Origin: an uncultured Flavobacteriaceae bacterium
Lineage (GTDB): Bacteria > Bacteroidota > Bacteroidia > Flavobacteriales > Flavobacteriaceae
Assembly: GCA_947502635.1 (NCBI GenBank)
Contig: CANNAN010000006.1
Location: 124,001-188,000, forward strand
Length of the DNA stretch: 64,000 nt
Reading direction: 5' to 3'
Position numbers and translations under genes: made by a program. Of this stretch, positions 1-9,700 are shown in pieces (positions within the stretch are counted from its first letter, which is position 1; every line of letters begins with the position of its first letter). The notes under the pieces were generated by a model. It was not told the DNA's origin and did not search any database. It worked only from the letters and a program-made list of their open reading frames with translations.

Positions 1-11
1 TTCGTGACATT

Positions 12-290
12 TTAGTTTAATATTTTATAAATCGCATTAGAAGGTTTTTCACAATCTTTATCAGTTAACCAAAGGCTAAAAGCTTGATTTATTACTTCTT
101 TGACTATATTTCGAATTCTTTTTTGAGGTTCTTTGTTTTTTTTGAAATTAATTTCAGTATTTATGTGAAATAAGATGTCCGTAGCTTCAGTGTTATATTC
201 ATCAAGATCGGATATTTGATTTGCTTTTTCACCTAATGGATTCCACTCATCCAATATCTTCTTTATTTCTTCTATATGTTTTTCGTCCAT
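12..290 (-). CDS. Small soluble protein, DUF1871-like
   Basis: A 92-residue acidic protein without signal peptide or membrane segment. The pattern (helix, then D-EWNPLG near residues 14-19, a D-EYNTEA segment near 31-36, and a helical C-terminus) recalls the small DUF1871 family, whose function is unknown; I recognise it only by pattern. It starts 3 bp after the stop of the upstream minus-strand gene at 294-554, so the two are probably co-transcribed. Such small paired cytoplasmic proteins in accessory DNA are sometimes immunity proteins or antitoxins, but nothing here shows that. Confidence 0.6.
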   Translation of the reverse strand: MDEKHIEEIKKILDEWNPLGEKANQISDLDEYNTEATDILFHINTEINFKKNKEPQKRIRNIVKEVINQAFSLWLTDKDCEKPSNAIYKILN

Positions 291-293
291 TTT

Positions 294-554
294 TTATCTA
301 TTTGAGACAAATTGAGCACGGGCTTTTCCGTCAATTTTTATAGCCTTTGCTAAACAATATTTTTTCAGTTCGTCCAAATCTACAATAAAATCGTTGACAA
401 TAAAGCCTTGAGAAGCTAAGTCTTTTTTAGTTTTTAAATATGCTTTATTCCACTCTTTCCAAGTATTATACATACTTTCCTTGTCGTCAATTAATTCCAA
501 AAACCTCTTCCAATCTTTTTTTTGATAATAAGCTAAGTTTATTACTCCCGCCAT
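294..554 (-). CDS. Small hypothetical protein
   Basis: An 86-residue protein of unknown function, first gene of a two-gene unit with 12-290. It is rich in aromatic and charged residues (DWKRFLELIDD, TWKEWNKAY) and ends with a motif-like stretch IDGKARAQFVSNR that looks conserved rather than random. There is no signal peptide or TM helix. I do not recognise the family. The AT-rich region just upstream (593-691) carries one copy of a direct repeat, so this gene marks the left edge of a probable insertion. Confidence 0.6.
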   Translation of the reverse strand: MAGVINLAYYQKKDWKRFLELIDDKESMYNTWKEWNKAYLKTKKDLASQGFIVNDFIVDLDELKKYCLAKAIKIDGKARAQFVSNR

Positions 555-592
555 TTTGTTTGCAGTTTTGTATCAAGAAGCACAACAAAAAT

Positions 593-691
593 ATATAGTT
601 AACATTAACCATATATTTATTATACCAACGAATATAATAAAACTTTTACGTTAACATTAATTAGAAATGTTGAAGTTCATTTCTATTTTAC
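593..691. repeat. Imperfect direct repeat, copy 1 (about 99 bp)
   Basis: This segment aligns over its whole length with 4893-4991 in the same orientation at roughly 80 percent identity by eye. Shared blocks include TTTTACGTTAACAT and TTTCTATTTTA. The two copies bracket the MATE gene and the HpaII restriction-modification genes. Confidence 0.75.
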
Positions 692-760
692 TTTAAAAAT
701 AAGGTATTCTTTCTCATTTATTCAGAATAATGTACTTTCGCTTCCCGAAAAAAAGAAACT

Positions 761-2128
761 ATGGAAAGCAAGATTCAACTAGGCAAGGATCCAATAAAGC
801 CATTGTTTTTTAAATATTATATTCCCATTCTAACAAGTCTATTGTCAATTACTATACATCAAGTAATAGACGGTGCAATTCTTGCGCAGTATGTAGGGAA
901 AGAAGGCGTGGCGGCCGTTGGAATGTTTGGGTCTATAATTACTGTCTTCATTGCGTTTGGACTCACATTGGTTATAGGAGGAGGTATTTTAATAGGAAAA
1001 AACATTGGAGCTGGTAATTATAGCGCAGCGCAGGGGGTTTTTCAATTTACAACCACTCTTACGATATTGTTTGGTCTTATAATAATAATATTAACACCGT
1101 TTGTAGCAAGTGATATTGTTTCTTTATTAGTCGGTAATGCGGAAACTGAATTATTCGACAAAACCTTAGATTATATGTTTTGGGGATTTATGTGGACGCC
1201 CATTTTTCTCTTGAGAATGATTTTAGGAAATGCTGTTAGCCATGATGGAGCTCCAAAAGTGACTAGGAATGCCTCCATTTTTGCTGTAGTGCTAAATATC
1301 TTGTTAGACATATTGCTAATTATCGTATTCCCTTTAGGCACTGAAGGCGCTTCAATTGCTACAGGTATTTCGGTGTTGTTATCAGCATCTTATCTGGTTT
1401 ATTATATTAATAAGGAGAAAGGGCATTTAAAGATTCGGCATTTTAAATTCACAGTTAAAATAAAGGAATGGAAAGAATTATTCAATTATGGGGTGCCGTC
1501 GTTTGTATCTGAAATTTCTTTTTCCATTGGGTTATTGTTGATTAATATGAGATTGGCTCAATTCGGAGCTGTAGCTGTTTCTGTTTTTGGTATAATTAAT
1601 TACTTGAGTTTCATTTTCTTGAGGTTATTTACTGCGGCTATGATTTCTACCTTACCTATTATGTCTTTTAATATAGGGGCATTACAACCAAATAGGGTGC
1701 TTGGTATTTTCAAATTTTCACTTTTGTTTACCTTTGTTCTTGGTGTTGCTGTTGTTGCTTTAGGTTTTCTAATCCCAGAGTTTCTTGTGAGAATATTTTC
1801 AGGTTCTGAACCTGAGGAGTTTAAAAAAATGGCATCAGATTCATTAGGCTTATTTTTTCTTTTTTTCATAGTGGCAGGGCCTAATTATATTTTTGGGGCT
1901 TATCTTCAAAGTATTGGCAAATTGCTTCCATCAATTATCTTAAACCTACTTAAAGGGTGCGTCTTAGTAGCTATACCTCTGTTTTTATTACCCGATTATT
2001 TAGATAATGAAGAGAAATGGATATGGCTTTCTCGTACCTTTTCAGAAATTGGTGCTTTTTTGCTGGTCGGTTTCTATACACTTAATCGACGCAAGTTGTT
2101 TTTTAGTGATACAGCGATATTGAAGTAA
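761..2128 (+). CDS. MATE family efflux transporter
   Basis: A 455-residue polytopic protein with about 12 hydrophobic segments, the usual MATE length. The N-terminus shows the MATE pattern of membrane segment 1 (ITIHQVIDGAILAQYVGKEGVAAVG) with the following glycine-rich helix (GGGILIGKNIGAGN), repeated in degenerate form in the second half, as expected for the two six-helix bundles. It probably exports cationic or aromatic compounds in exchange for Na+ or H+; the substrate cannot be told. It stands alone. A near-match to the Bacteroidetes -7 element (TACTTTCG) lies about 20 bp before the ATG. It sits between two direct repeats together with the HpaII system, so it may have arrived with it. 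Confidence 0.9.
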   Translation: MESKIQLGKDPIKPLFFKYYIPILTSLLSITIHQVIDGAILAQYVGKEGVAAVGMFGSIITVFIAFGLTLVIGGGILIGKNIGAGNYSAAQGVFQFTTTLTILFGLIIIILTPFVASDIVSLLVGNAETELFDKTLDYMFWGFMWTPIFLLRMILGNAVSHDGAPKVTRNASIFAVVLNILLDILLIIVFPLGTEGASIATGISVLLSASYLVYYINKEKGHLKIRHFKFTVKIKEWKELFNYGVPSFVSEISFSIGLLLINMRLAQFGAVAVSVFGIINYLSFIFLRLFTAAMISTLPIMSFNIGALQPNRVLGIFKFSLLFTFVLGVAVVALGFLIPEFLVRIFSGSEPEEFKKMASDSLGLFFLFFIVAGPNYIFGAYLQSIGKLLPSIILNLLKGCVLVAIPLFLLPDYLDNEEKWIWLSRTFSEIGAFLLVGFYTLNRRKLFFSDTAILK

Positions 2129-2346
2129 TTTTTTGGCGGCATTAAAAGGATTACAACTAATAATATGGTTTGCAATATTTTCACTCTAATGCTTTAAACT
2201 ATGGTTCTATTACTAATTATTTGTTTCCGAATTAGCTTAGAATTATATGTTTTTAACTCTGTTCTTCTTAAGAAAGGATTAGAATGCCTTTTATTATCAT
2301 TTTGTTAGACTTGTGCGACTGTAAATGTGTATGACTTCAGCGTTTG

Positions 2347-3426
2347 CTATTTCGTAAATCGAATTTGTAAGTTCAGATTAAAATATAGTTGGTCGTTCTC
2401 TTTGTAAATTTCTCCAAATCCGTGTCGAGACGAGCTTGCTGTATCTAGTTTTGTGTTATTCAGTAAATAGTCCTCAAATTCATTCTTGTTATAAATATGG
2501 TAACACAAAACATCTCCATTTTCTTTTACAATCAAATAACCACCTGTAGCATCGTATTGACCTGTCCAAACTTTCGAAGGCATCATTCCAAGTGAGACAT
2601 CGGTTAAGAATCTTTTGATTTTGTATTCGTAAAACTTATGTTCGTTTTCAATATCGAAGTTCAATGGGTTTTTCTCTGCTATTGCATTTACTAAATCAGT
2701 CAAATGTGAAAACTCACTTGAATAAAAGTCAAAAACGATTTTAGACAAAATTTCAGGAAGCAAGCTATCTATTAAAACAAGATTATTGGAAAATATTTTT
2801 CGCTCGGTTTTCACAAATACAAATTCACCACCTTTGTTTTGAATTTGAAGGACTCTATCTATTATTTTACTTCTAGTATCAATTAAATTAATATCATTAA
2901 TGTCGGTTTCTGTTAAGCTTGAACCGACAATTTTAAAAATGAAGTTTGTTGTTTTTCCTGCATTCAGTAGAGTAGAAGGGCTTCCAAGTTGAGATTTTAT
3001 GCTAAATCCAAGAGTTGGTTGCTGATTTGTTCTTTGGTCGTGAACTACAATCGTAATGTCTGTTTTTGCAGAAGAACTTGCTTTTAATGAAATGCAATTA
3101 ATAGATTGCATAAATTCTTCTATTTCTGGAACCGAAAAAGTTCTTTCTTTATTGTCTTTAATTGCATCTAGTAGAAATAGTGCGTTCTTTTTAAATTCTG
3201 ATATTGGAATTTTTAAGATTTCTTCACTTCCTGAAATTATAATTAACTCATCTTGGATTGCGTATTCAAAATTGCCATTATTTTCTGTGCGTAGTATCTT
3301 AATTATGGGATAAACTAAACCTTCTAATTTTTCAATGTTTTTGTTTCCAAGAAATAGTTGTTTATCGCCTAATAATTTGAATAGAGCATAAATTTCACTC
3401 CATTCCCCTTTGTTTCCTGTAATCAT
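2347..3426 (-). CDS. HpaII-type type II restriction endonuclease
   Basis: 359 residues, similar throughout to the HpaII restriction endonuclease family (recognition CCGG): the N-terminal NKGEWSEIYALFKLLGD block, a central DITIVVHDQRT segment and the C-terminal SKVWTGQYDATGGYLIVKENGDVLCYH block are family hallmarks as I remember them. It overlaps the 3' end of the methyltransferase gene by 4 bp (ATGA), so synthesis is coupled and the methylase is translated first, which protects the host DNA. The enzyme should cut unmethylated CCGG. Specificity is inferred from the family, not from the sequence itself, but CCGG is almost absent from this window (see findings). Confidence 0.9.
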   Translation of the reverse strand: MITGNKGEWSEIYALFKLLGDKQLFLGNKNIEKLEGLVYPIIKILRTENNGNFEYAIQDELIIISGSEEILKIPISEFKKNALFLLDAIKDNKERTFSVPEIEEFMQSINCISLKASSSAKTDITIVVHDQRTNQQPTLGFSIKSQLGSPSTLLNAGKTTNFIFKIVGSSLTETDINDINLIDTRSKIIDRVLQIQNKGGEFVFVKTERKIFSNNLVLIDSLLPEILSKIVFDFYSSEFSHLTDLVNAIAEKNPLNFDIENEHKFYEYKIKRFLTDVSLGMMPSKVWTGQYDATGGYLIVKENGDVLCYHIYNKNEFEDYLLNNTKLDTASSSRHGFGEIYKENDQLYFNLNLQIRFTK

Positions 3427-4688
3427 TTACAGTTTAATTTTTCCATTATTTTTTCTGCTGTTGCTTGAATTGCAGGGACCGCAACAGAATTACCAAATTG
3501 TTTGTATGCTTGTGCGTCTGAAACTACGATTTTAAAATGATCTGGAAAGCCTTGTAGTCTTGCCCATTCTCGTGGTGTCATTTTTCTTATTCCTTCTCGA
3601 TTCACTTCTCCCGTTATACGAGTAATAGGTACAAAATTTGTTAACCTATCATCTAGTACTAAATTCCTTTCTCGACCCATTCCACCACAAACTACAGCAT
3701 TAGCAGTTCCTTCATTTGGAATTATTTCATAACCAAAACCATTTCCTTTACTCTCGTGTCTTGCTCTATGGTTCTTTAAAGTTTGTACATAAGTTGTCGA
3801 TAAATAATACTTTACAGAAACCTCATTTTTCTCTAAAATATCTTCTAAAATGGCTTCTTTGTTTGTTGCTTTAGGATACTGAAAATCTGTAATTCCTAAA
3901 TCTTTCCTGAAACCAACGATAAAAATTCGTTCTCTATTTTGAGGAACTCCAAATTCTTTTGCGTTTAGAGTTTGAGGTTCAGGAACATAATAGTTTAAAT
4001 CTTCTCGGAGCACATTTAAAATTGTAGCTAAAGTTTTTCCTTTGTCGTGGTTACGAAGCCCTTTTACATTTTCAAGAAAAATAGCTTTTGGTTGCTTCTT
4101 TTTTATAATTTCGGCAACATCAAAAAATAATGTTCCTCGTGTGTCTTCAAATCCGCCACGCCTTCCCGCTATCGAGAATGCTTGACAAGGAAAACCTGCA
4201 CATAGCACATCAAAATTGTCTGGTACGTAATTCTTTGTTTCGGGTTTCGTTATATCTCCAAATGGAATTTCTCCAAAATTAGCTTTGTAAGTTTGTTTGG
4301 AATATTTATCCCATTCACTTGTAAAGACACATTTGCCTTTTAAGTTTTGAAATGCTAAGCGAAATCCACCAATTCCAGCAAAAAGGTCAATAAATTTGAA
4401 TTTTGGTTTTTCAGGTGCTGGAAATGGAACCGACTTATTAAGGTCTGAAATCAAATATTGAAGCGCTTCTTCTACAATTTTATTCGTTACTTCTCCTGTT
4501 GGATATTCTTTTTCGAGAATTTCTTTTACAAACGAAAGCGCATCTTTTTTATAAAATTGAGAAACTCCGTTTTTATGATTATGTAAATAATGCGTAAATG
4601 AGGCTGGTTTAGAATTATTTGGGTCAACTATTTTTGTTTCAAATAGTTGTACGTCAATGTTTTCTATGTTAATTCTCTCTTTAAGCAT
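3423..4688 (-). CDS. DNA (cytosine-5-)-methyltransferase, M.HpaII-like
   Basis: 421 residues. The catalytic part carries all major C5-methylase motifs: motif I DLFAGIGGFR at 101-110, the PCQ catalytic cysteine at 167-169, ENV at 206-208, QNRERIFIVGFR, and the C-terminal ARLQGFP and QFGNSVAVP motifs. The variable target-recognition region lies between the QNRER motif and the TPREWARLQGF block. A roughly 95-residue N-terminal extension precedes motif I, longer than in minimal C5 methylases. It is co-transcribed with the HpaII-like nuclease (4-bp overlap) and so should protect CCGG. No controller (C) protein gene is visible. Confidence 0.95.
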   Translation of the reverse strand: MLKERINIENIDVQLFETKIVDPNNSKPASFTHYLHNHKNGVSQFYKKDALSFVKEILEKEYPTGEVTNKIVEEALQYLISDLNKSVPFPAPEKPKFKFIDLFAGIGGFRLAFQNLKGKCVFTSEWDKYSKQTYKANFGEIPFGDITKPETKNYVPDNFDVLCAGFPCQAFSIAGRRGGFEDTRGTLFFDVAEIIKKKQPKAIFLENVKGLRNHDKGKTLATILNVLREDLNYYVPEPQTLNAKEFGVPQNRERIFIVGFRKDLGITDFQYPKATNKEAILEDILEKNEVSVKYYLSTTYVQTLKNHRARHESKGNGFGYEIIPNEGTANAVVCGGMGRERNLVLDDRLTNFVPITRITGEVNREGIRKMTPREWARLQGFPDHFKIVVSDAQAYKQFGNSVAVPAIQATAEKIMEKLNCK

Positions 4689-4892
4689 AATTCTTATTTA
4701 ACTGTACAAGTTAATAAAGTTTCTGAATGATGTTAGGCGGTTTTTTAAATTTTATCCACAATCTTTTCACGTTATTTTTTGATCACAAAGGTAAAAACAG
4801 CGCCTTTATTTTTCAACTTTGGTATTGAACGTTTGGGAAAAAGTAAATGTGCAGCTTACACATAATCCTTTTAGCTTGCAGGTAACAATATT

Positions 4893-4991
4893 ATACAGTT
4901 AATATTAACTATATGTCAATTACACCAACGAAATATAACAAATCTTTTACGTTAACATCGATCAGGAATGTTGTAGTTCTTTTCTATTTTA
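4893..4991. repeat. Imperfect direct repeat, copy 2 (about 99 bp), inside a 464-bp intergenic region
   Basis: Second copy of the repeat at 593-691, same orientation. It lies in the 4689-5152 gap between the methyltransferase and narK. Apart from this repeat and the narK promoter palindrome I see only AT-rich sequence in the gap, including an isolated GTTAGGC at 4732. Confidence 0.75.
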
Positions 4992-5105
4992 TTAATTCTA
5001 ATAAATCTCCTACTAATTTCTTTCCTTTTTTACCAAATCCATAAAATCCTCGTTCCAAAATTGTCAATCTGATATTTATTCAAAATTACGTATTTAAGTA
5101 TTTTT

Positions 5106-5131
5106 AAATTAAGTATAAATACTTAATTTTG
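5106..5131 (+). promoter_or_regulatory. narK promoter with palindromic operator over the -7 element
   Basis: AAATTAAGTAT at 5106-5116 and its exact reverse complement at 5119-5129 form a perfect 11-bp inverted repeat with a 2-bp centre. Its right arm overlaps a perfect Bacteroidetes -7 element TAATTTTG at 5124-5131, giving a start site about 15 bp before the narK ATG. A further half-site (AATACTTAATT) follows at 5143-5153. Position over the -7 suggests a repressor site; the protein is unknown. Confidence 0.6.
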
Positions 5132-5152
5132 TACGTATAAAAATACTTAATT

Positions 5153-6574
5153 ATGAATACACCGACACAAACTAAGTCTACAAAATTAAATTTATTAAAT
5201 TTTAAAAATGTATCCATTCGTACGTTTTGGATTACGTCTATATCTTTTTTTATGTGTTTCTTCTCATGGTTCGGTATTATACCTTTTATGCCAGATGTAG
5301 TTAGGGATTTAGGACTAACTCCAGACCAAAAGTGGAATTCCATTATTCTAGCCGTTTCAGGAACTGTATTTGCACGTTTACTTATTGGTAAATTATGTGA
5401 TAAATACGGACCAAGAAAATGCTATACCTGGTTATTAGTTTTAGGAGCCATTCCAGTTATTTTATGTGGACTGGTACAAACACCATTTCAATTTCTAGTT
5501 TGTAGATTATTTATTGGTTTTATAGGGGCCTCATTTGTTATTACACAAGTACATACATCTTTAATGTTTGCACCTAATATTGTTGGAACTGCTAATGCAA
5601 CATCTGCAGGTTGGGGTAATTTAGGAGGCGGTGCGAATCGTTTAGGGATGCCTTTAATAGCTGCCGCTGTTATAGGTTTTGGAGTTGCAGAAGCTGAAGC
5701 TTGGAGATATTCTATGGTTGTTGCAGGTGTTATTTGTTTTTTAATGGGTATCGTGTATCATTTATTTACTCAAGATACTCCAGAAGGAAATATAAGCGAT
5801 TTAAAAGCGGCTGGTAAAATCATTAAAACTAAGAAGGATCAAGTGCGTTTTGCAACGGTGTTGAAAGATTATAGAATTTGGATTCTTTTCATTGTATATG
5901 CTGCTAGTTTTGGTATTGAACTTACAGTTTATGGTACTATGGATGATTACCTTCAAAATACCTTTCAGTTAGAAAGAATTACAGCAGGTAACATTGTTTT
6001 GTCATTTGCATTAATGAATATATTCGCGCGGACATTAGGTGGATTTTTTGGTGATAAATTCGGAAAATTAAAAGGATTAAGAGGTCGTGTATTATTTCTA
6101 TCATTTATATTAACGCTCCAGGGCATCATGCTTATAACATTTTCATTAACAACTAGCATTATTATTGGCTTTGTGTTTCTAATTCTATTTAGCCTATCAG
6201 TTCAAATGGCTGAAGGTGCTACTTTTTCGGTAGTACCATTTATAAATAAAAAAGCCATTGGTTCGGTATCTGGTATTGTTGGTGCTGGTGGAAATGTTGG
6301 AGCGTTTTTAGCAGCAATACTACTCAAATCTAAATCTGCTGTAGCAGAAAAGGCTGCCATAGCTGCAAATCGAGGTATGGGAGAAGATATTATAAATAGT
6401 GCACAAGCTGCGGCATCATCGGCGGCAGTTTCTCAAGGCTATTTATTAATAGGAGGTATTGTTGTAATCACAGGAATTGTTGCACTTTCTATTAGATTCT
6501 CTAGAGAAGATGAAAAAATAGCAGATACAGAATTGAAACAATCACTAGGAGAATTAACACCAGTAAATAGTTAA
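5153..6574 (+). CDS. narK: NarK/NasA-type nitrate/nitrite MFS transporter
   Basis: 473 residues with 12 predicted TM segments, the length of nitrate/nitrite porter (NNP) family members. The signature WGNLGGGANR in TM5 (near residues 164-173) and the second glycine-rich motif GIVGAGGNVGAF in TM11 are the NNP nitrate signatures. It imports nitrate and may also exchange nitrite. It lies 184 bp before the assimilatory nitrate reductase on the same strand, which fits nitrate uptake. The C-terminal loop 405-425 is alanine-rich. Transcription probably starts at the promoter at 5124-5131. Confidence 0.93.
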   Translation: MNTPTQTKSTKLNLLNFKNVSIRTFWITSISFFMCFFSWFGIIPFMPDVVRDLGLTPDQKWNSIILAVSGTVFARLLIGKLCDKYGPRKCYTWLLVLGAIPVILCGLVQTPFQFLVCRLFIGFIGASFVITQVHTSLMFAPNIVGTANATSAGWGNLGGGANRLGMPLIAAAVIGFGVAEAEAWRYSMVVAGVICFLMGIVYHLFTQDTPEGNISDLKAAGKIIKTKKDQVRFATVLKDYRIWILFIVYAASFGIELTVYGTMDDYLQNTFQLERITAGNIVLSFALMNIFARTLGGFFGDKFGKLKGLRGRVLFLSFILTLQGIMLITFSLTTSIIIGFVFLILFSLSVQMAEGATFSVVPFINKKAIGSVSGIVGAGGNVGAFLAAILLKSKSAVAEKAAIAANRGMGEDIINSAQAAASSAAVSQGYLLIGGIVVITGIVALSIRFSREDEKIADTELKQSLGELTPVNS

Positions 6575-6758
6575 TAGTAAAAATAGCTTCTCAGGATGAT
6601 TAATGTGCTGAATTGGAATTGTCATTCCTATTAAATTGAGAATCTAAAATTATCATTTTGTGAATATCAGTATTGATTTTTATGGTATTCAGAATAATTA
6701 AAACAGAAGTTGTATCGTGTTGTTTTATTTTTTTAATTAGTGTAAAATGTTATAGTAA

Positions 6759-9700
6759 ATGGTTAAGAACGAAGTAAAAACAACATGCTCTTATTGTGGC
6801 GTGGGATGCGGTATCATTGTTAAGAAAGACATTAATAATAAGGTTTTTGTAGAAGGTGATAAAGAGCACCCAGTTAATAAAGGGATGCTTTGTTCTAAAG
6901 GTATGAATTTGCATTATGTGGTAAATGATACGTCTGATAGGATTTTGTATCCAGAAATGAGATGGAGTAGATCGCATCCACGTGAACGTGTAAGTTGGGA
7001 TGATGCCTTAGATAGAGCTAGTAGTGCTTTTAAATCTATTATTAAAAAATACGGACCCGATAGTGTAGGGTTTTATGTCTCAGGACAAAGCCTTACCGAA
7101 GAATACTATATCGCCAATAAGCTTACAAAAGGGTTTTTAGGAACCAATAACATAGATACCAACTCACGTTTATGTATGAGTTCTGCTGTGGTTGGTTATA
7201 AAAAAACATTTGGAGAAGATAGTGTGCCTATTTCTTATGAAGATATAGAATTAGCAGATTGTTTTTTAATTACTGGGGCAAATCCAGCGTGGTGTCATCC
7301 CATTCTTTTCAGACGGATTGAAAAACGTAAAGAAGAAAATCCAGATGTTAAAATCATAGTCATCGATCCTCGTAAAACAGACTCTGCTAATTTTGCAGAT
7401 TTACACCTTCAATTAATTCCAGGAACCGATGTTATTCTATATAATGCTATTGGAAGACGTTTGTTTGAACGTGGTTTAGTTGATGAGAAATTTATTAAAC
7501 ATCATACAGAAGGTTACGCTGCTTACAAAGATTTAATCTTTTCAACATCTTTAAAACAAGCGTCAAAATTTTGTGGTGTACCAGAAAAAGATATTAAAAA
7601 AGCAGCAGACATCATAGGCCTTTCCAAGGGGTTTATTAGTATGTGGGCTATGGGACTCAATCAAAGTATTGTAGGAACCGATAAAAATGTATCTCTTTTA
7701 AACCTGTCACTTATAACAGGGCAGATAGGCAAGCCTGGCTCAGGTCCTTTTTCACTTACAGGGCAACCCAATGCTATGGGAGGTCGTGAAGTAGGAGGTA
7801 TGGCTAACTTATTGGCTGTACATAAAGATTTAATGAATGAAGAGCACAGGCGAGAAGTGGCTCAGTTTTGGGGGGTTGATAAAATATCTGCAAAACCAGG
7901 TTATACGGCTACCGAAATGTTTGAAGCATTGGAAAGCGGCAAATTAAAGGCTGTTTGGATTGCTTGTACTAATCCTTTGGTGAGTATGCCAAATATACAT
8001 CAAATTGAACGTGCCATGAAAAAGGCCAAGTTTGTAGTAGTTCAGGATATTTCACATAAATCGGATACTGTAGACTATGCAGATTTAGTACTACCTGCTG
8101 CTGGATGGTTAGAGAAGGAAGGTACCATGACAAATTCAGAAAGGCGTATTTCATATTTACCAAAAGAAATTGATGCTCCTGGAGAAGCAAGACCAGATGT
8201 TGAAATTTTCTGCGATTTTGCAAAACGTATGGGTTTTAGAGGCTTTAATTACAATAATACCAGCGAAATTTATGATGAGTATGCATCAATGACCAAGGGC
8301 ACTAATATTGATGTCTCGTTTTTAAACTATGATAGATTAAAGAGTGAGGGCACATTTCAATGGCCAGTCCCTGAACATAGGCATCAAGGAACACCAAGAC
8401 TTTTTGAGGATAAAAAGTTTTATACACCTAGTCAAAAAGCACAATTTAATCTGCCAAGTACTATTAAGAATACTTCGGTACAGCCCAGCGAGGACTTTCC
8501 TTTAATATTGACTACAGGTCGTGTTCGTGATCAATGGCATACAATGACCAAAACAGGGAAAGTATCTCGGTTAAAAACACATTATCCGACGCCTGTATTA
8601 GAGATTAATCCAGTGGATGCTTATTTATGTAAGTTAAAAGATGGTAGTATAGCCGAGATTAGAAGTGAAAATGGTGTTGTTAGAGTACGCGCTAAAATTA
8701 CTGATACCATTAAAAAAGGGGTCGTGTTTTTACCGATGCATTGGGGTAAACAGCTTCAAAGTGATTTGAATAGGACTAATAATTTAACCAATACACATAT
8801 AGACCCAATATCAAAAGAACCAGATTTTAAGTTTACTTGTGTTTCGGTTACAAAATATAAAAAACCTGTTGAAAAAATAATCATAGTGGGTGCAGGTGCT
8901 GCAGCATTCAGATTTGTACAAAATTACCGTGAGTTTAATGAAGTTGATGAAATTCATGTGTTTTCAAAAGAACCTAATTTATTTTATAACCGAGTATTAT
9001 TACCCGAATATGTTACAGAGGAGCTCACATGGGAACAGCTGCTTAAGATTAAAAAAACAGAGCTCGACAAGTTAAATATTAAGGTGCATCCAGAAACATC
9101 CATTTCCAATATAGATAAGGAAAATAAGATTGTAACAGATAGCCATAACGAAAAACATACGTTCGATAAATTGATTTTAGCAACAGGTAGTCGTGCTTTT
9201 ATTCCAAAGGGGGTTCAAATAGATTTACCAGGTCGTTTTACCATGCGTAATAAAATTGATGCCGATAGATTTAAAGCTTATTTAGATGCCACAAATTTAC
9301 CACCAGAAGAACAGCACGTTGTAATTGTTGGAGGCGGATTGTTAGGGTTAGAGTTAGCTGCTGCCATGAAGCATAAGAATGCTAAAATTACAATTGTTCA
9401 ACGTGCTTCACGTTTAATGGAGCGTCAACTAGATAAGGTTTCTAGCAAATTATTGGCTTTAGATGTCCAAGAACGTGGCATTCAAATTTATTTTGATAAT
9501 GAAGTGAGTACTGTTTTTGATGATGAAGATACAGGCGAATTAAATATCACCTTAAAAAGTGGCAAGCTTATTACAGCAAATGCCATTGTATATGCCATAG
9601 GGACGATACCTAATATAGAAATAGCAAGAGAGAATGGTATTGATTGTAGTAGGGGGGTAAAAGTTAATCAACATTTACAGTCCACGCATCCAGATATATT

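Noticed and set aside
4732-4738. Isolated GTTAGGC as an attC core site
   Set aside because: No matching inverse arm is found nearby, so it is probably chance.
6615-6628. GGAAT-TGTC-ATTCC as narK terminator or nas operator
   Set aside because: A 5-bp stem without T-run is too weak to support either.
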